Origin: an uncultured Bacteroidales bacterium
GTDB taxonomy: Bacteria; Bacteroidota; Bacteroidia; Bacteroidales; UBA932
Assembly (NCBI GenBank): GCA_946625485.1
Contig: CAMOTB010000005.1
Location: 1-49,099, forward strand
DNA length: 49,099 bases
Reading direction: 5' to 3'
Part shown: in pieces, positions 18,260 through 27,793 of the stretch
Layout of the letters: each line of letters starts with the position of its first letter
How positions within the stretch are numbered: position 1 is the stretch's first letter
Program-made: the position numbers and the translations under genes
Notes under the pieces: model-generated
What the model was told of the DNA's origin: nothing
Database searches by the model: none
Seen by the model: only the letters and a program-made list of their open reading frames with translations

Positions 18260-20473
18260 ATGATGAAAGAATTGAAAGCAACAGTGCTTGCGGCCCTGCT
18301 CCTTCTATGCCTCGGTTGCTCGGGAAGGAAAGAACCGGTTGATTATGTCAATCCTTATATGGGCAACATCAGCCACCTGTTGGTACCGACTTATCCCACG
18401 GTCCATCTGCCCAACGCGATGATGCGCGTGTATCCCGAACGCGCCGATTACACGGGAGACCGGGTCAAGGGCCTTCCTATGATCGTCACGAGCCACCGGG
18501 GGAAGTCCGCGTTCAACCTTTCCTTCACCCAGGGACCGGCCTCGGAAGCGCGGAAGGTATACAAGTATCATTATGATCTGGAGCAGGTCAGGCCTTACGA
18601 GTACTCGGTGTATTTCGAGGAGGAGGAAGTCTCTGCGGATTTTGCTCCGTCTCGCCACAGCGCTATTTACGAGTTGCGTTTCGAAGCCTCCGGGACACCG
18701 TCCCTCGTCTTCAATACGGATCAGGGCAGCCTGAACTGGGAGGACGGCGCCGTCAAGGGGTTCCAAACCATCGACGGACGGACCAACGTCTACCTTTATG
18801 CCGTGCTTTCCGAGCCCGTGCAGGCTTGCCGGATCGAAACCTCAGGCAAAGGTAACTATCTTGTACTGACACTTCCCGATAACTGCCGGACGGTATCGGT
18901 CCGCTACGGTGTCTCCTTCATCGATGTGGCCCAGGCGGAGGCCAACCTGCAGGCTGAGATCCCTGCTTTTGATTTGAAAAAGACTGCGGCGGAAGGACGC
19001 CGGATATGGAACGAAACCCTGGGCAAGATCCGTATCGAAGGGATGGATGAAACGCAGAAAACCGTGTTTTATACCTCCTTGTACCGTACCTGTGAGCGCA
19101 TGGTCTGTATCAGCGAGGGCGACCGCTACTTTAGCGCTTTCGACGGAAAGGTCCACCAGGATGAGCGTCCGTTCTATACGGACGACTGGGTCTGGGACAC
19201 CTATCGGGCGGCCCATCCCCTGCGCATGCTGATCGAGCCCGTGAAGGAGTCGGATATGATCTATTCTTTCGAGCGGATGTCCGAGCAACTGGAGCCTCAC
19301 TGGATGCCCACCTTCCCCGAAGTGACGGGCGACAGCCGACGCATGAATTCCAATCACGGGGTGGCCATCGTTGCGGATGCCATGGCGAAAGGATTGCAAG
19401 GTTTCGACGCTGCCGCCTTGTATCGGTATTGCAAGGCCGGCATCACCGAAAAGACCTTGGCGCCCTGGTCTGGCGTGAAAGGGGGGGGCTTGACGGCATA
19501 TTACTGGGAGAATGGCTACATCCCCGCCTTGCGCGAAGGCCAGGAGGAGACGTGTGCCGAGGTACATCCTTTCGAGCGCCGCCAGCCGGTGGCCGTCAGT
19601 CTGGGCACGGCCTACGACCAGTGGTGCCTGGGGGTCTTGGCCCATAGTCTTGGCCTGGAGGAAGACGCTGCCCGTTTTGATGAGGGGAGCCTGAATTACC
19701 GGAAGATATGGAACTCCGATACGCGCTTCTTCCATCCCCGGGACGATCGGGGCGCCTTCCTGGAACCCTTTGATTACGTCCGTTCGGGAGGCATCGGCGC
19801 CCGTAATGCCTACGATGAGAACAACGGCTGGATCTACCGCTGGGATGTCCAGCACAACGTCGCTGACCTGGTTTCGCTGATGGGCGGGCCCGAAGCCTTT
19901 GTCTGCGAGCTGGACCGCATGTTCGATATGCCGCTGGGCGCGAGCAAATTCGATTTCTACAGCCAGTTGCCCGACCACACCGGAAACGTTGGTCAATTCT
20001 CGATGGCGAATGAACCATCCTTCCACATCCCTTACCTATACAATTATGCCGGGACCCCTTGGAAGACGCAGAAGCGAATCCGCACTTTGTTGGACCTGTG
20101 GTACCGCAACGACCTGATGGGCGTGCCGGGAGATGAGGACGGCGGCGGCATGAGCGCCTTCGTGGTTTTCTCCATGCTGGGTTTCTATCCCGTGACGCCC
20201 GGCCTGCCCGTGTACAACATTGGTTCTCCCGTATTCCGGCGGGCCCGGATCGACCTGGGAGACGGAAAGACCTTCGAGGTGCTGGCCCGAAACTATGCCC
20301 CTGGCCGCAAATACATACAGTCCGCGCGGCTGAACGGGGAGGCACTCGACCGCTGCTGGTTTACCCACGAAGAACTGATGCGGGGCGGCAGCCTCGAACT
20401 GACGATGGGCGACAAGCCCCGGAAAGACTGGGGCGTGTCTGTCCCTCCGCCTTCCTTTGTCATGAAACCCTGA
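18260..20473 (+). CDS. GH92 family alpha-mannosidase-like lipoprotein
   Basis: Start MMKELKATVLAALLLLCLGCSG; VNPYMG, DDWVWDTYRAAHPL, GNEPSFHIPYLYNYAG-like (MANEPSFHIPYLYNYAGTPWKTQ), GDEDGGGMSAFVVFSMLGFYPVTPG. Confidence 0.95.
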   Translation: MMKELKATVLAALLLLCLGCSGRKEPVDYVNPYMGNISHLLVPTYPTVHLPNAMMRVYPERADYTGDRVKGLPMIVTSHRGKSAFNLSFTQGPASEARKVYKYHYDLEQVRPYEYSVYFEEEEVSADFAPSRHSAIYELRFEASGTPSLVFNTDQGSLNWEDGAVKGFQTIDGRTNVYLYAVLSEPVQACRIETSGKGNYLVLTLPDNCRTVSVRYGVSFIDVAQAEANLQAEIPAFDLKKTAAEGRRIWNETLGKIRIEGMDETQKTVFYTSLYRTCERMVCISEGDRYFSAFDGKVHQDERPFYTDDWVWDTYRAAHPLRMLIEPVKESDMIYSFERMSEQLEPHWMPTFPEVTGDSRRMNSNHGVAIVADAMAKGLQGFDAAALYRYCKAGITEKTLAPWSGVKGGGLTAYYWENGYIPALREGQEETCAEVHPFERRQPVAVSLGTAYDQWCLGVLAHSLGLEEDAARFDEGSLNYRKIWNSDTRFFHPRDDRGAFLEPFDYVRSGGIGARNAYDENNGWIYRWDVQHNVADLVSLMGGPEAFVCELDRMFDMPLGASKFDFYSQLPDHTGNVGQFSMANEPSFHIPYLYNYAGTPWKTQKRIRTLLDLWYRNDLMGVPGDEDGGGMSAFVVFSMLGFYPVTPGLPVYNIGSPVFRRARIDLGDGKTFEVLARNYAPGRKYIQSARLNGEALDRCWFTHEELMRGGSLELTMGDKPRKDWGVSVPPPSFVMKP

Positions 20474-20477
20474 TGCC

Positions 20478-21746
20478 ATGAAAAAAATCCTTCTTGCCTT
20501 TTTGCTGCTGATCGGTCCGCTTTCTCTGCCGGCCCAGCAGATACTGCGGGAATCAATCGCGGAGAATCCCGACCGCGCGGCCGGCGACCTCCACGTTTAC
20601 GAGACCTTCAACACTTCCGTGACCCCTCCGCCGGCGGGGTTCGAGCCCTTCTACATTTCCCATTATGGCCGCCACGGCTCCCGCTATCACACCTCGGAAA
20701 GCCTGACCGACAAACCGGTCAAGAAGTTTGCCCAAGCGGAGGAGGAGGGGGTCCTTACCGAAGACGGGAAACAGTTGCTCTCCGTCCTCAGGCAGCTGCA
20801 GGGCGAGCACGAGGGGATGAACGGTTTCCTGACACAGGAAGGTGCGAAACAGCACCAAGGCATCGCCGAAAGGATGATATCCGCTTATCCGCAGGTTTTC
20901 TACCATTCCGACAGGCCCATCGTATATGCAGTCTCGAGTCCCGCTGGCCGTTGCATCCAAAGCATGGCTAACTTTTGTACGGTGATCAAGGGCCGCGCTC
21001 CGCAGATAGACATCCAATACTACGCCGGAGACCGGTACATGGACTACATCTGTCACCCTTTCGACATTGCGTACATGCACGACCGCAAGCACGCGATCTG
21101 CGATTCCATCCTGCGGGCCGATCTGCCGTACGAGCGCCTGTATGAAAAGACCTTCACTGATCCCAAACGCGGGCGTAAGATTCTGGGTAGCAGGATGTAT
21201 TTCAAGTCTGTCTTCGATGCCCTGTGCATTGCGCAGGACCTGGATGCCGACATCGCCCCCTTGCTGAGCAGCTATTTCACCCTCGACGAACTGACCGCCT
21301 GCAACCGTTCGGACAACGCCCGCTATTTCGCGACCTGGTGTATCAGCGAGGAGTTCGGGGATACCTACGTCCAGGGGGTTGGCGGGCCGTTGCTTCGCGA
21401 TTTCATTGAAAAGGCGGACCAGGCCCTCGCTGGCAACGGCCATGCGGCCGACTTGCGCTTCGGCCATGATTCCGGGCTGACGCCACTTCTTGCGCTGATT
21501 GGCGTGGAGGGCTTCCATGTGCGGCACGAGGCCCAGGCCGGGGATGACTGGCCGGTCTGGAAATATATGTGCATGGCATCCAACCTGCAAATGGTGTTCT
21601 TCCGCAACAAGGACGGTTATGTCTTGGTGAAACTACTGCGCAACGAGAGCGAGACCACCATTCCCGCTCTGCCGGCCGTGACGGGGCCGTACTATCTGTG
21701 GGAGGATTTAAGGACTTATCTGCTGAGCCGGATCGCTAGCCGTTGA
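20478..21746 (+). CDS. histidine-type phosphatase (histidine acid phosphatase / MINPP-like)
   Basis: YISHYGRHGSRYHTS catalytic RHG motif; LRFGHDSGLTPLLALIGV C-terminal HD-type motif; signal peptide. Confidence 0.9.
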   Translation: MKKILLAFLLLIGPLSLPAQQILRESIAENPDRAAGDLHVYETFNTSVTPPPAGFEPFYISHYGRHGSRYHTSESLTDKPVKKFAQAEEEGVLTEDGKQLLSVLRQLQGEHEGMNGFLTQEGAKQHQGIAERMISAYPQVFYHSDRPIVYAVSSPAGRCIQSMANFCTVIKGRAPQIDIQYYAGDRYMDYICHPFDIAYMHDRKHAICDSILRADLPYERLYEKTFTDPKRGRKILGSRMYFKSVFDALCIAQDLDADIAPLLSSYFTLDELTACNRSDNARYFATWCISEEFGDTYVQGVGGPLLRDFIEKADQALAGNGHAADLRFGHDSGLTPLLALIGVEGFHVRHEAQAGDDWPVWKYMCMASNLQMVFFRNKDGYVLVKLLRNESETTIPALPAVTGPYYLWEDLRTYLLSRIASR

Positions 21747-24174
21747 GGAATTCCGTAAAGGACTTCCCGTAACTTTCCCCGAGCAGGGAAAAATATTGAC
21801 CGGTGAAGCGGTCGAACTCGCTGCGGGCTGTCCCTGCCCGCTTGAGTTGGATCAGGGTGCGGCACTTGGTGCGGACCGCATCCTCGTCGATGCTGTCGAA
21901 GGAGAGGATGGCATCAGATACTTTCAGTTGTGCTTCCGGTCCGAGGCGGCCGGAACTGTTGAGTTCGCTGAGCGCCAGGATGACTTTGTCTGCATACTCC
22001 GCCTTGAACTTGTCCAGCCACTCATAGCGCATCTCCGGAAGCAGGGGGCCGGATTGGGCGTCGGATATCAGGGCACGGGCGTCGGACCCGGGACTCAGAT
22101 GCCCGAGGGCGGAGATATAGTCGCATAGGTCTTCCGTCACGCGAATGGACCAGTATCCGGACTCGGAGACAATCCCGATACGCGGGCTGACGGAAGCGAG
22201 TGCCTTCCGGATTTTCTTGAACATCACCCCGCGGTTGTTGAAATAACTTTCCTCCGACTTGTCCCCCCACAGGATATCCTTCATCTCGGCATTGGAGATA
22301 CCTTTGCTTCGGGCGGTGTAGAGCACCAGCAGGGAGAGCAACTGCTTCATCATCGGGGAGAAGGAAGCCGAGATGTCCTCTCCATCCTTATCGATGACGT
22401 GGAACCCGCCCAGGAGATGGATTCCGGGCGCAGGAGTGTACGGCACGATTTCGAAATCATCGATGCGTTTGTCAGCAGGGTGCTTCCGTCTGCGTCTGAG
22501 GGAACGCATGGCTCCGAATGTGCTGGCGCAGAGGGCCAGGAAACCTAGGGCAGGGAGGAGCAGACGCGGTTGGTGGGATTCCTCCTCCACGGGTGGCACG
22601 AAGGCCGGCAATTCCAGCCGATAGATCTTGGCAACAAAGGAGTCTGTGCCATCGCGGTGATTCAGCATGGCGTAAAGTGCATTGCCGGTCCATGTCAGGG
22701 TGGCGTAAGATTCGGTATCCTGGAAGGTGTAGGGGATGGGGTCGGCGAGGTCTTCAGACGTGCCATCCCTCAGGCAGACTCGCTTCAGTTGCAACTCGCT
22801 CTTCCGGGTGTTGGGGTTGAAGAACAGGGCGACGGCCGTATCCAAGCCGCAGATCATCAGCTTCTGGGCTGGGACGAGGGCTTCTGGATTCTGGAACGAT
22901 CCAACCCGGCTGACGGTATAGTCCGACAGGCTCAGACGCCAGATATCGTCGTATGTTCCGATCCCGAGCTCCTGCTGTCCTTTCGGGTTCCCTTTTCCGC
23001 CCAGGATGAACGCGCAACTGTCACTCAGGCCGACGGCGCTCAAATATCTTGGCGGGATGCCGGTATCCTGTTCTGAACGGACACCGTCGGGGGAGTAGCG
23101 GAACAGCTTTCCAAGATAAGCATGGAAACCGTAACCGAACAATTGGACAAGCTGCCCGTCCAAAGGATTCAGGAAACTGTTGTGGTGGCTGAACCGGGAA
23201 TGCCGACGCCGGGTTATGTCTCCCCCGGTCCACTCGGACTTTTCAAAATCGAAAACTGAGCGGACCGGATCCTCCTGGTCGAAATCCACATAAGCCAGGG
23301 ATCCGTCGTCGAGGACCTGAAAGTCGTTTGTCAGCACGTCTTTCTTGATGGTCTGGGCAAAGGGATAGACTTCGCTGTCTCCGTCGTCCAGCTCGAAATC
23401 GATCACGCGATTCCCGTTGATGAAGTACACCCGTCCCCGTGCCGGATCGTCTGCGATAAAGAACATGTCGGGGGAGTGGAAAGAGGCGATTTCATTCCAG
23501 TATCGGTGGGAATCGGTCAGCCAGGCTGCATTAACAGCCCGGAGTCGGATTCGACCGTCTTTCCGGTGCAGTTCCGCTTCGGAGAGCAATGACCAATGAC
23601 CAAGCGTTTTCGGCTTCCGGCTGAGGCTGAGGTTCCTGAGCGTCATGGGGGCCACGTCGGTCGTTGAGATGCCCCGTAGGGAATTGGCTCCGAAGAAGAA
23701 ACTGATGCAGTGCCGTCCGTGGGGATTCAGGGGGGCGCTTGCCACCTTTTTTCCGTTTGCCAGACAGAGTGCGGTGCCGTCCTTGCGGTGCCGGATATTC
23801 AGGGAGACGGTGTTCCATTGGTAGATATGCCTGTAGTCTAAGAAGGGCATCAGGTCTCCTCCGGCTTCGGCTGTGGCGATATAGGGCTGCTGGTGCACGG
23901 GGTTGGAGAGCAGGATGTCCAGGAAAGGTTCGTCGTCCAGCAAAATACGGCAGACATAGCCGAAAGCCTCCCGGCCGGACTCGATTTTCAGGTCAAAGGA
24001 GAGCGACAGGCTGTCTATCAAGGGGATTTGCTCCAGGGAGAGCGAAGTCCTTCCATCCGGTTCCGTCTCATACGACTTGAACGCGAGGCCAGGCTCCAGC
24101 CCAGGGGCGGCAGCCCCGACCCGGGCGAAGAGAAGGAACGCGGTAGTAAGCAGTATGTGGGACAGTTTCTGCAT
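21736..24174 (-). CDS. one-component membrane regulator: secreted beta-rich sensor, TM segment, C-terminal winged-helix-like DNA-binding domain
   Basis: Start MQKLSHILLTTAFLLFARVGAAAPG; TM LLLPALGFLALCASTFGAMRSLRRRRKH; C-terminus QLLSLLVLYTARSKGISNAEMKDILWGDKSEESYFNNRGVMFKKIRKAL...SESGYWSI resembles SARP/OmpR-type winged helix. Confidence 0.75.
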   Translation of the reverse strand: MQKLSHILLTTAFLLFARVGAAAPGLEPGLAFKSYETEPDGRTSLSLEQIPLIDSLSLSFDLKIESGREAFGYVCRILLDDEPFLDILLSNPVHQQPYIATAEAGGDLMPFLDYRHIYQWNTVSLNIRHRKDGTALCLANGKKVASAPLNPHGRHCISFFFGANSLRGISTTDVAPMTLRNLSLSRKPKTLGHWSLLSEAELHRKDGRIRLRAVNAAWLTDSHRYWNEIASFHSPDMFFIADDPARGRVYFINGNRVIDFELDDGDSEVYPFAQTIKKDVLTNDFQVLDDGSLAYVDFDQEDPVRSVFDFEKSEWTGGDITRRRHSRFSHHNSFLNPLDGQLVQLFGYGFHAYLGKLFRYSPDGVRSEQDTGIPPRYLSAVGLSDSCAFILGGKGNPKGQQELGIGTYDDIWRLSLSDYTVSRVGSFQNPEALVPAQKLMICGLDTAVALFFNPNTRKSELQLKRVCLRDGTSEDLADPIPYTFQDTESYATLTWTGNALYAMLNHRDGTDSFVAKIYRLELPAFVPPVEEESHQPRLLLPALGFLALCASTFGAMRSLRRRRKHPADKRIDDFEIVPYTPAPGIHLLGGFHVIDKDGEDISASFSPMMKQLLSLLVLYTARSKGISNAEMKDILWGDKSEESYFNNRGVMFKKIRKALASVSPRIGIVSESGYWSIRVTEDLCDYISALGHLSPGSDARALISDAQSGPLLPEMRYEWLDKFKAEYADKVILALSELNSSGRLGPEAQLKVSDAILSFDSIDEDAVRTKCRTLIQLKRAGTARSEFDRFTGQYFSLLGESYGKSFTEFLNG

Positions 24175-24273
24175 GGTTCGGGCCAAAGTTAGCAATTCTT
24201 GCCGAAAAACCTTATTTTGTTCCGAGAAGCTTGATCTGCGGATGAGGCGATTATACACACGGATTGGCCATAG

Positions 24274-24312
24274 GTGTGCCCAATGGAAAGGTTTTTTGTC
24301 CATTGGGCGCAC
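24274..24312. promoter_or_regulatory. 14-bp imperfect dyad between divergent regulator genes (putative operator)
   Basis: GTGTGCCCAATGGA (24274-24287) / TCCATTGGGCGCAC (24299-24312): 13/14 pairs, the mismatch being G.T. Confidence 0.7.
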
Positions 24313-24332
24313 GGTTTAAGCGACTGGAGTGT

Positions 24333-24340
24333 TATCTTTG
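24333..24340 (+). promoter_or_regulatory. -7 box TATCTTTG for the TPR regulator
   Basis: TAnnTTTG match about 20 bp upstream of ATG 24361. Confidence 0.5.
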
Positions 24341-24360
24341 TGCTGGGGCCATTAGACATC

Positions 24361-25980
24361 ATGGACATGAAACGTTTTCTGATCGACGCGAATCATTTTC
24401 TGACCGTTCTCGCTTGCGGAATCCTCCTGCTTTCCTGCGCCGGGCATCCAGGTCGCAGGACGGCCGTGGAGACGCTGCACGCTGCCGAGGCGGACCAGGC
24501 GGAGTTCGGTTTCATCCCGGATGCGGATGAAGGGCGGCTCTGTGTTGCGGCGGAATGGTTTGAGCGCCATGGCTCTGCGGCGGATCGCATCTCGGCCTGG
24601 ACGCTGCTGGGCGGTGTCCAGGAGCAGGGGGATGCGCTCCACAAGGCAGTCATTTCCTACGGAAAGGCGCTCCTCGCGGCCCGGGAAGTCCGGGACGATG
24701 CCGCACAGGGGCTTGCGGGCCGGAGCCTGGCCCATGTGTACAATGCTTCCCGCGAATATGTCCCTGCCGCGCGCGAGCTGTATGCTGCCTGGCAGGCATA
24801 CCGCCGCGCTGCCGCCGGAGCGGATGAGGCAGGTCCGGACGTTGCGGACTTGCAGGCGGCCGGTCGGGCCACCTTGCTGGAGTACGGCCAGGCGTGGTAC
24901 AATCTGGAGGACCTGGAACAGGCCGAGAAGGTGTACAAGGCCGTCCTCTCCGAAGCCCATGATGCAGCCGATACGCTGGCGGAGGTAGGGGCGTTGCGCA
25001 GTTATGCCGCCTTGGCGCTGCAGAAGGACCCGCCCGATCCGGCGGCGGCCGTCGATATGCTGGCGCGGGTCGCCGACGACCTGCGTCATCCGCTGAACAG
25101 CGCCGACCAGGGCGTACTGGCGTTTTCGTATGCCCTGCTGGGCCGGTCCGGGGAGGCGCAATCGCGTCTGCGCAGGGCCTTCGCCCAGGCAGAAAACCGC
25201 ACAGAGCGGGATCAGGCCCGTTTCCGCGCTTATCAGGTGGCGGCCCACGAAGGACGCAGCGCAGAAGCTTTGAAGGCCTTGGAGAAAGTGGTCCAGGCGG
25301 GCAATGAGGCGGATCTTGCCGCCATGCGCTCGGCCGTCTCCCTGGCACGGGAGGACTATCTGGAGGCGCAGGGCGCCCTGGCGTCGGAACGGCTTCGCTC
25401 GTCCCGGCTCGGGTCTGCGGCGCTGCTTCTGCTGCTGATCGCCATGGCAAGTACGGCGCTCTGGTACCTGCGGGCGCGGCGGGAAGAAATCCGCCGCCTG
25501 CGCGCCGAAGCGGAGGAGTATATTACGACGGCGGAGGAATTGCGGTCCCGCCTGGACGAATCTTCCCGGGTGCTGAAGGGCGCGGTGGCCGGAAAGAACG
25601 AGATCCTGGAACGCCTCTGCGAGCAGTATTATATCTATGGCGAGTCCTCCGACAAGTTGCCCTCGCGCCTGCTCAAGGAGGTGAAGGCGGCGATCGGAGG
25701 CCTGCGGGACGATCCCAAGACGCTCGCGGGCTTCGAGGCTTCGGTCAATGCGGCGCATGACGGGGCCGTGGACAAACTCCGGGCGCAGCTGCCTCGCTGC
25801 AAGGAAGAGGACGTCAAGCTCTTTGTGCTGGCGGCTTCGGGCCTGAGCCGGACGGCGATGGCGACCATCCTGGAGAAGGAGAAGGGCGTGGTCAACAACC
25901 GCCTGTGGCGGTTGAAAGGACGGCTGGCAGACTCGGAAGCCCCGGACAAGGAGTTGCTGCTGGGGTGTTTGGAGGGCTGA
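24361..25980 (+). CDS. TPR-repeat, single-TM, C-terminal HTH transcriptional regulator (lipoprotein-like N-terminus)
   Basis: TPR-like helices; TM AALLLLLIAMASTALWYL; coiled coil; C-terminal CKEEDVKLFVLAASGLSRTAMATILEKEKGVVNNRLWRLKGRL (LuxR-like HTH). Confidence 0.8.
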   Translation: MDMKRFLIDANHFLTVLACGILLLSCAGHPGRRTAVETLHAAEADQAEFGFIPDADEGRLCVAAEWFERHGSAADRISAWTLLGGVQEQGDALHKAVISYGKALLAAREVRDDAAQGLAGRSLAHVYNASREYVPAARELYAAWQAYRRAAAGADEAGPDVADLQAAGRATLLEYGQAWYNLEDLEQAEKVYKAVLSEAHDAADTLAEVGALRSYAALALQKDPPDPAAAVDMLARVADDLRHPLNSADQGVLAFSYALLGRSGEAQSRLRRAFAQAENRTERDQARFRAYQVAAHEGRSAEALKALEKVVQAGNEADLAAMRSAVSLAREDYLEAQGALASERLRSSRLGSAALLLLLIAMASTALWYLRARREEIRRLRAEAEEYITTAEELRSRLDESSRVLKGAVAGKNEILERLCEQYYIYGESSDKLPSRLLKEVKAAIGGLRDDPKTLAGFEASVNAAHDGAVDKLRAQLPRCKEEDVKLFVLAASGLSRTAMATILEKEKGVVNNRLWRLKGRLADSEAPDKELLLGCLEG

Positions 25981-26103
25981 TGTAACCCATTGTTCTTCAA
26001 TGCGTTGCAAACCGCGAGATTTTGAGGAGGCTTGTGGTATATGTATCTGTCTGATTAATAGTAAGATACGAATCTGTTGCGAGATTTTTTAAAGGCTTGA
26101 AAA

Positions 26104-26136
26104 TTTGGTTTCCGGGGGCTTCGGGGCGTACCTTTG
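26104..26136 (+). promoter_or_regulatory. promoter TTTG-N21-TACCTTTG for the TonB-family gene
   Basis: TTTG 26104-26107 and TACCTTTG 26129-26136. Confidence 0.6.
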
Positions 26137-26159
26137 CCCTGAACCAAAAATCTTTTGTT

Positions 26160-26840
26160 ATGGAAACCAAGAAATCTTCGAAAGCGTCGCTGGAGAACAA
26201 AAGGGTTCTCTTCGCAGAAATCGGAATGGTCGTGGCTTTGCTCGCCACGCTGGGCGCCTTCTCTTATTCGACCCGGGAACGGACTGTCGCTTCCCTTGCC
26301 GGGGATATGCAGGTGGATGATGTCGTCGAGATCGTCCCGATCACCATGGAAACGCCGCCTCCGCCGCCTGCCGTCTCGGTCCCGGTCCTTTCGGACGAGA
26401 TTGAGATCGTGGAGGATGACATACAGGTCAACGACTTTTTCTCCGTCGATGACACGCCTCTCGAGGTCGCGATCTATGATTATGTGGAGGAAGTGAAGGA
26501 GGAGGTGATTGAGGATGAGACCTTTGACTTTGTCGTGGTGGAGAACAAGCCCCGCTTTCAGAACGGGGACGCCAATTCGTTCAGTGTCTGGGTGGCCCAG
26601 CACCTGGTCTATCCCGAGATCGCCAAGGAAAACGGCGTCCAAGGCCGTGTGATCCTACAGTTCACCATCCTGCGTGACGGCACGCTCGGCAACTTGAAAG
26701 TCCTTCGCGGCGTAGATGCCGCTCTCGACAAGGAAGCCATCCGGGTCGTTTCCTCCTCTCCGAAGTGGGAGCCCGGCCGCCAGCGCGACCGGGCCGTCAA
26801 CGTCACCTACACCTTTCCTGTCATCTACCAGCTCCGCTAG
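26160..26840 (+). CDS. TonB family energy transducer
   Basis: METKKSSKASLENKRVLFAEIGMVVALLATLGAFSY; proline-rich linker; YPEIAKENGVQGRVILQFTILRDGTLGNLKVLRG TonB C-terminal domain. Confidence 0.95.
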   Translation: METKKSSKASLENKRVLFAEIGMVVALLATLGAFSYSTRERTVASLAGDMQVDDVVEIVPITMETPPPPPAVSVPVLSDEIEIVEDDIQVNDFFSVDDTPLEVAIYDYVEEVKEEVIEDETFDFVVVENKPRFQNGDANSFSVWVAQHLVYPEIAKENGVQGRVILQFTILRDGTLGNLKVLRGVDAALDKEAIRVVSSSPKWEPGRQRDRAVNVTYTFPVIYQLR

Positions 26841-27790
26841 CGATAGGCGAAGCGGCAGAGGGCGTTGCGGTGCTCTTCTTCGATCATGGACCATTGGGCA
26901 GGCTTGGGCTCGCCTTCGTCGAGAGGCTTCGGGAAGAAGAACTCGTATTGCTGCAGGCGGGCGACGGCTTCGGTCTCGCCCAGCTCCAGCAGGGTGTAGC
27001 CGATGTCGCCCCAATGGCCCGTCGAGGGGACGCAGAGGGTCCGCAGGAGGTCGCGGTCCCGGTGGTTCCGGATGACCCAGCCGGGGTCCCAAATATGGTT
27101 GTGGCCGTGGATGTAGCCGCAGCAGGACGGGCAGTCCAGAAGTAGCGGCTTGATACCGATTTCTCCCAGGGGATGATGCGACATCACGAAGACCGGTTTG
27201 TCCTGATAAGCCGAGAGGCGCTCTTTCAGCCATGCTTTCTGGGCGTCGTCCAAGGCGCCGGGCGTGATCCATTTGGTGGTGTCGGAACCTTCCTGCAGCG
27301 AATCCAGGACGATGAAATCTGCCCTCGGCGTCTCTACGACATAGACGAAGCGGTCTTTCATCAGAGAACGGGCCGCATGGTCTGGGAAGGCCTCGGCAAA
27401 GTTGGCCCTGCGGTCATGGTTGCCCATTGCCATCGTCAGCCGGATCCCGGAAGCTTCCAGCGGTGCGAGGATTTCTTTCATGCGGGCGTACTCTTCGGGC
27501 TTGCCGGTCAGGTAGGCCAGGTCGCCCAGGGCGATTACGTTGCGCGGGAGCGGATCCAGCTGAAGGATGTCGCCCATCGTCCGCTCCAGCAGGCCCGGCT
27601 GATATCCCGGCGGATTGACGTGCAGGTCGGAGATCAGGCAGACCAGGTTGTCATCAAAGCGGGGGACGCCCCGGCGTTTCTTCCGATTCTTGGCGGTGCG
27701 GCCGGAAAGCAATGCGGCGCCTCGGGCGTCCAGCAGGCAGCCCTGCAGGCCCAGGAGAGCCAGGCTGGAAAGGAAACTTCTTCTGTCCAT
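26837..27790 (-). CDS. calcineurin-like metallophosphoesterase, secreted
   Basis: LISDLHVNPPG, ALGDLAYLTG, AMGNHDRR, VMSHHPLGE, GYIHGHNHIW. Confidence 0.92.
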   Translation of the reverse strand: MDRRSFLSSLALLGLQGCLLDARGAALLSGRTAKNRKKRRGVPRFDDNLVCLISDLHVNPPGYQPGLLERTMGDILQLDPLPRNVIALGDLAYLTGKPEEYARMKEILAPLEASGIRLTMAMGNHDRRANFAEAFPDHAARSLMKDRFVYVVETPRADFIVLDSLQEGSDTTKWITPGALDDAQKAWLKERLSAYQDKPVFVMSHHPLGEIGIKPLLLDCPSCCGYIHGHNHIWDPGWVIRNHRDRDLLRTLCVPSTGHWGDIGYTLLELGETEAVARLQQYEFFFPKPLDEGEPKPAQWSMIEEEHRNALCRFAYR

Positions 27791-27793
27791 AAT

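Noticed and set aside
24352-26010. 552-aa minus-strand ORF
   Set aside because: Antisense shadow of the TPR regulator gene, which has clear TM and HTH features
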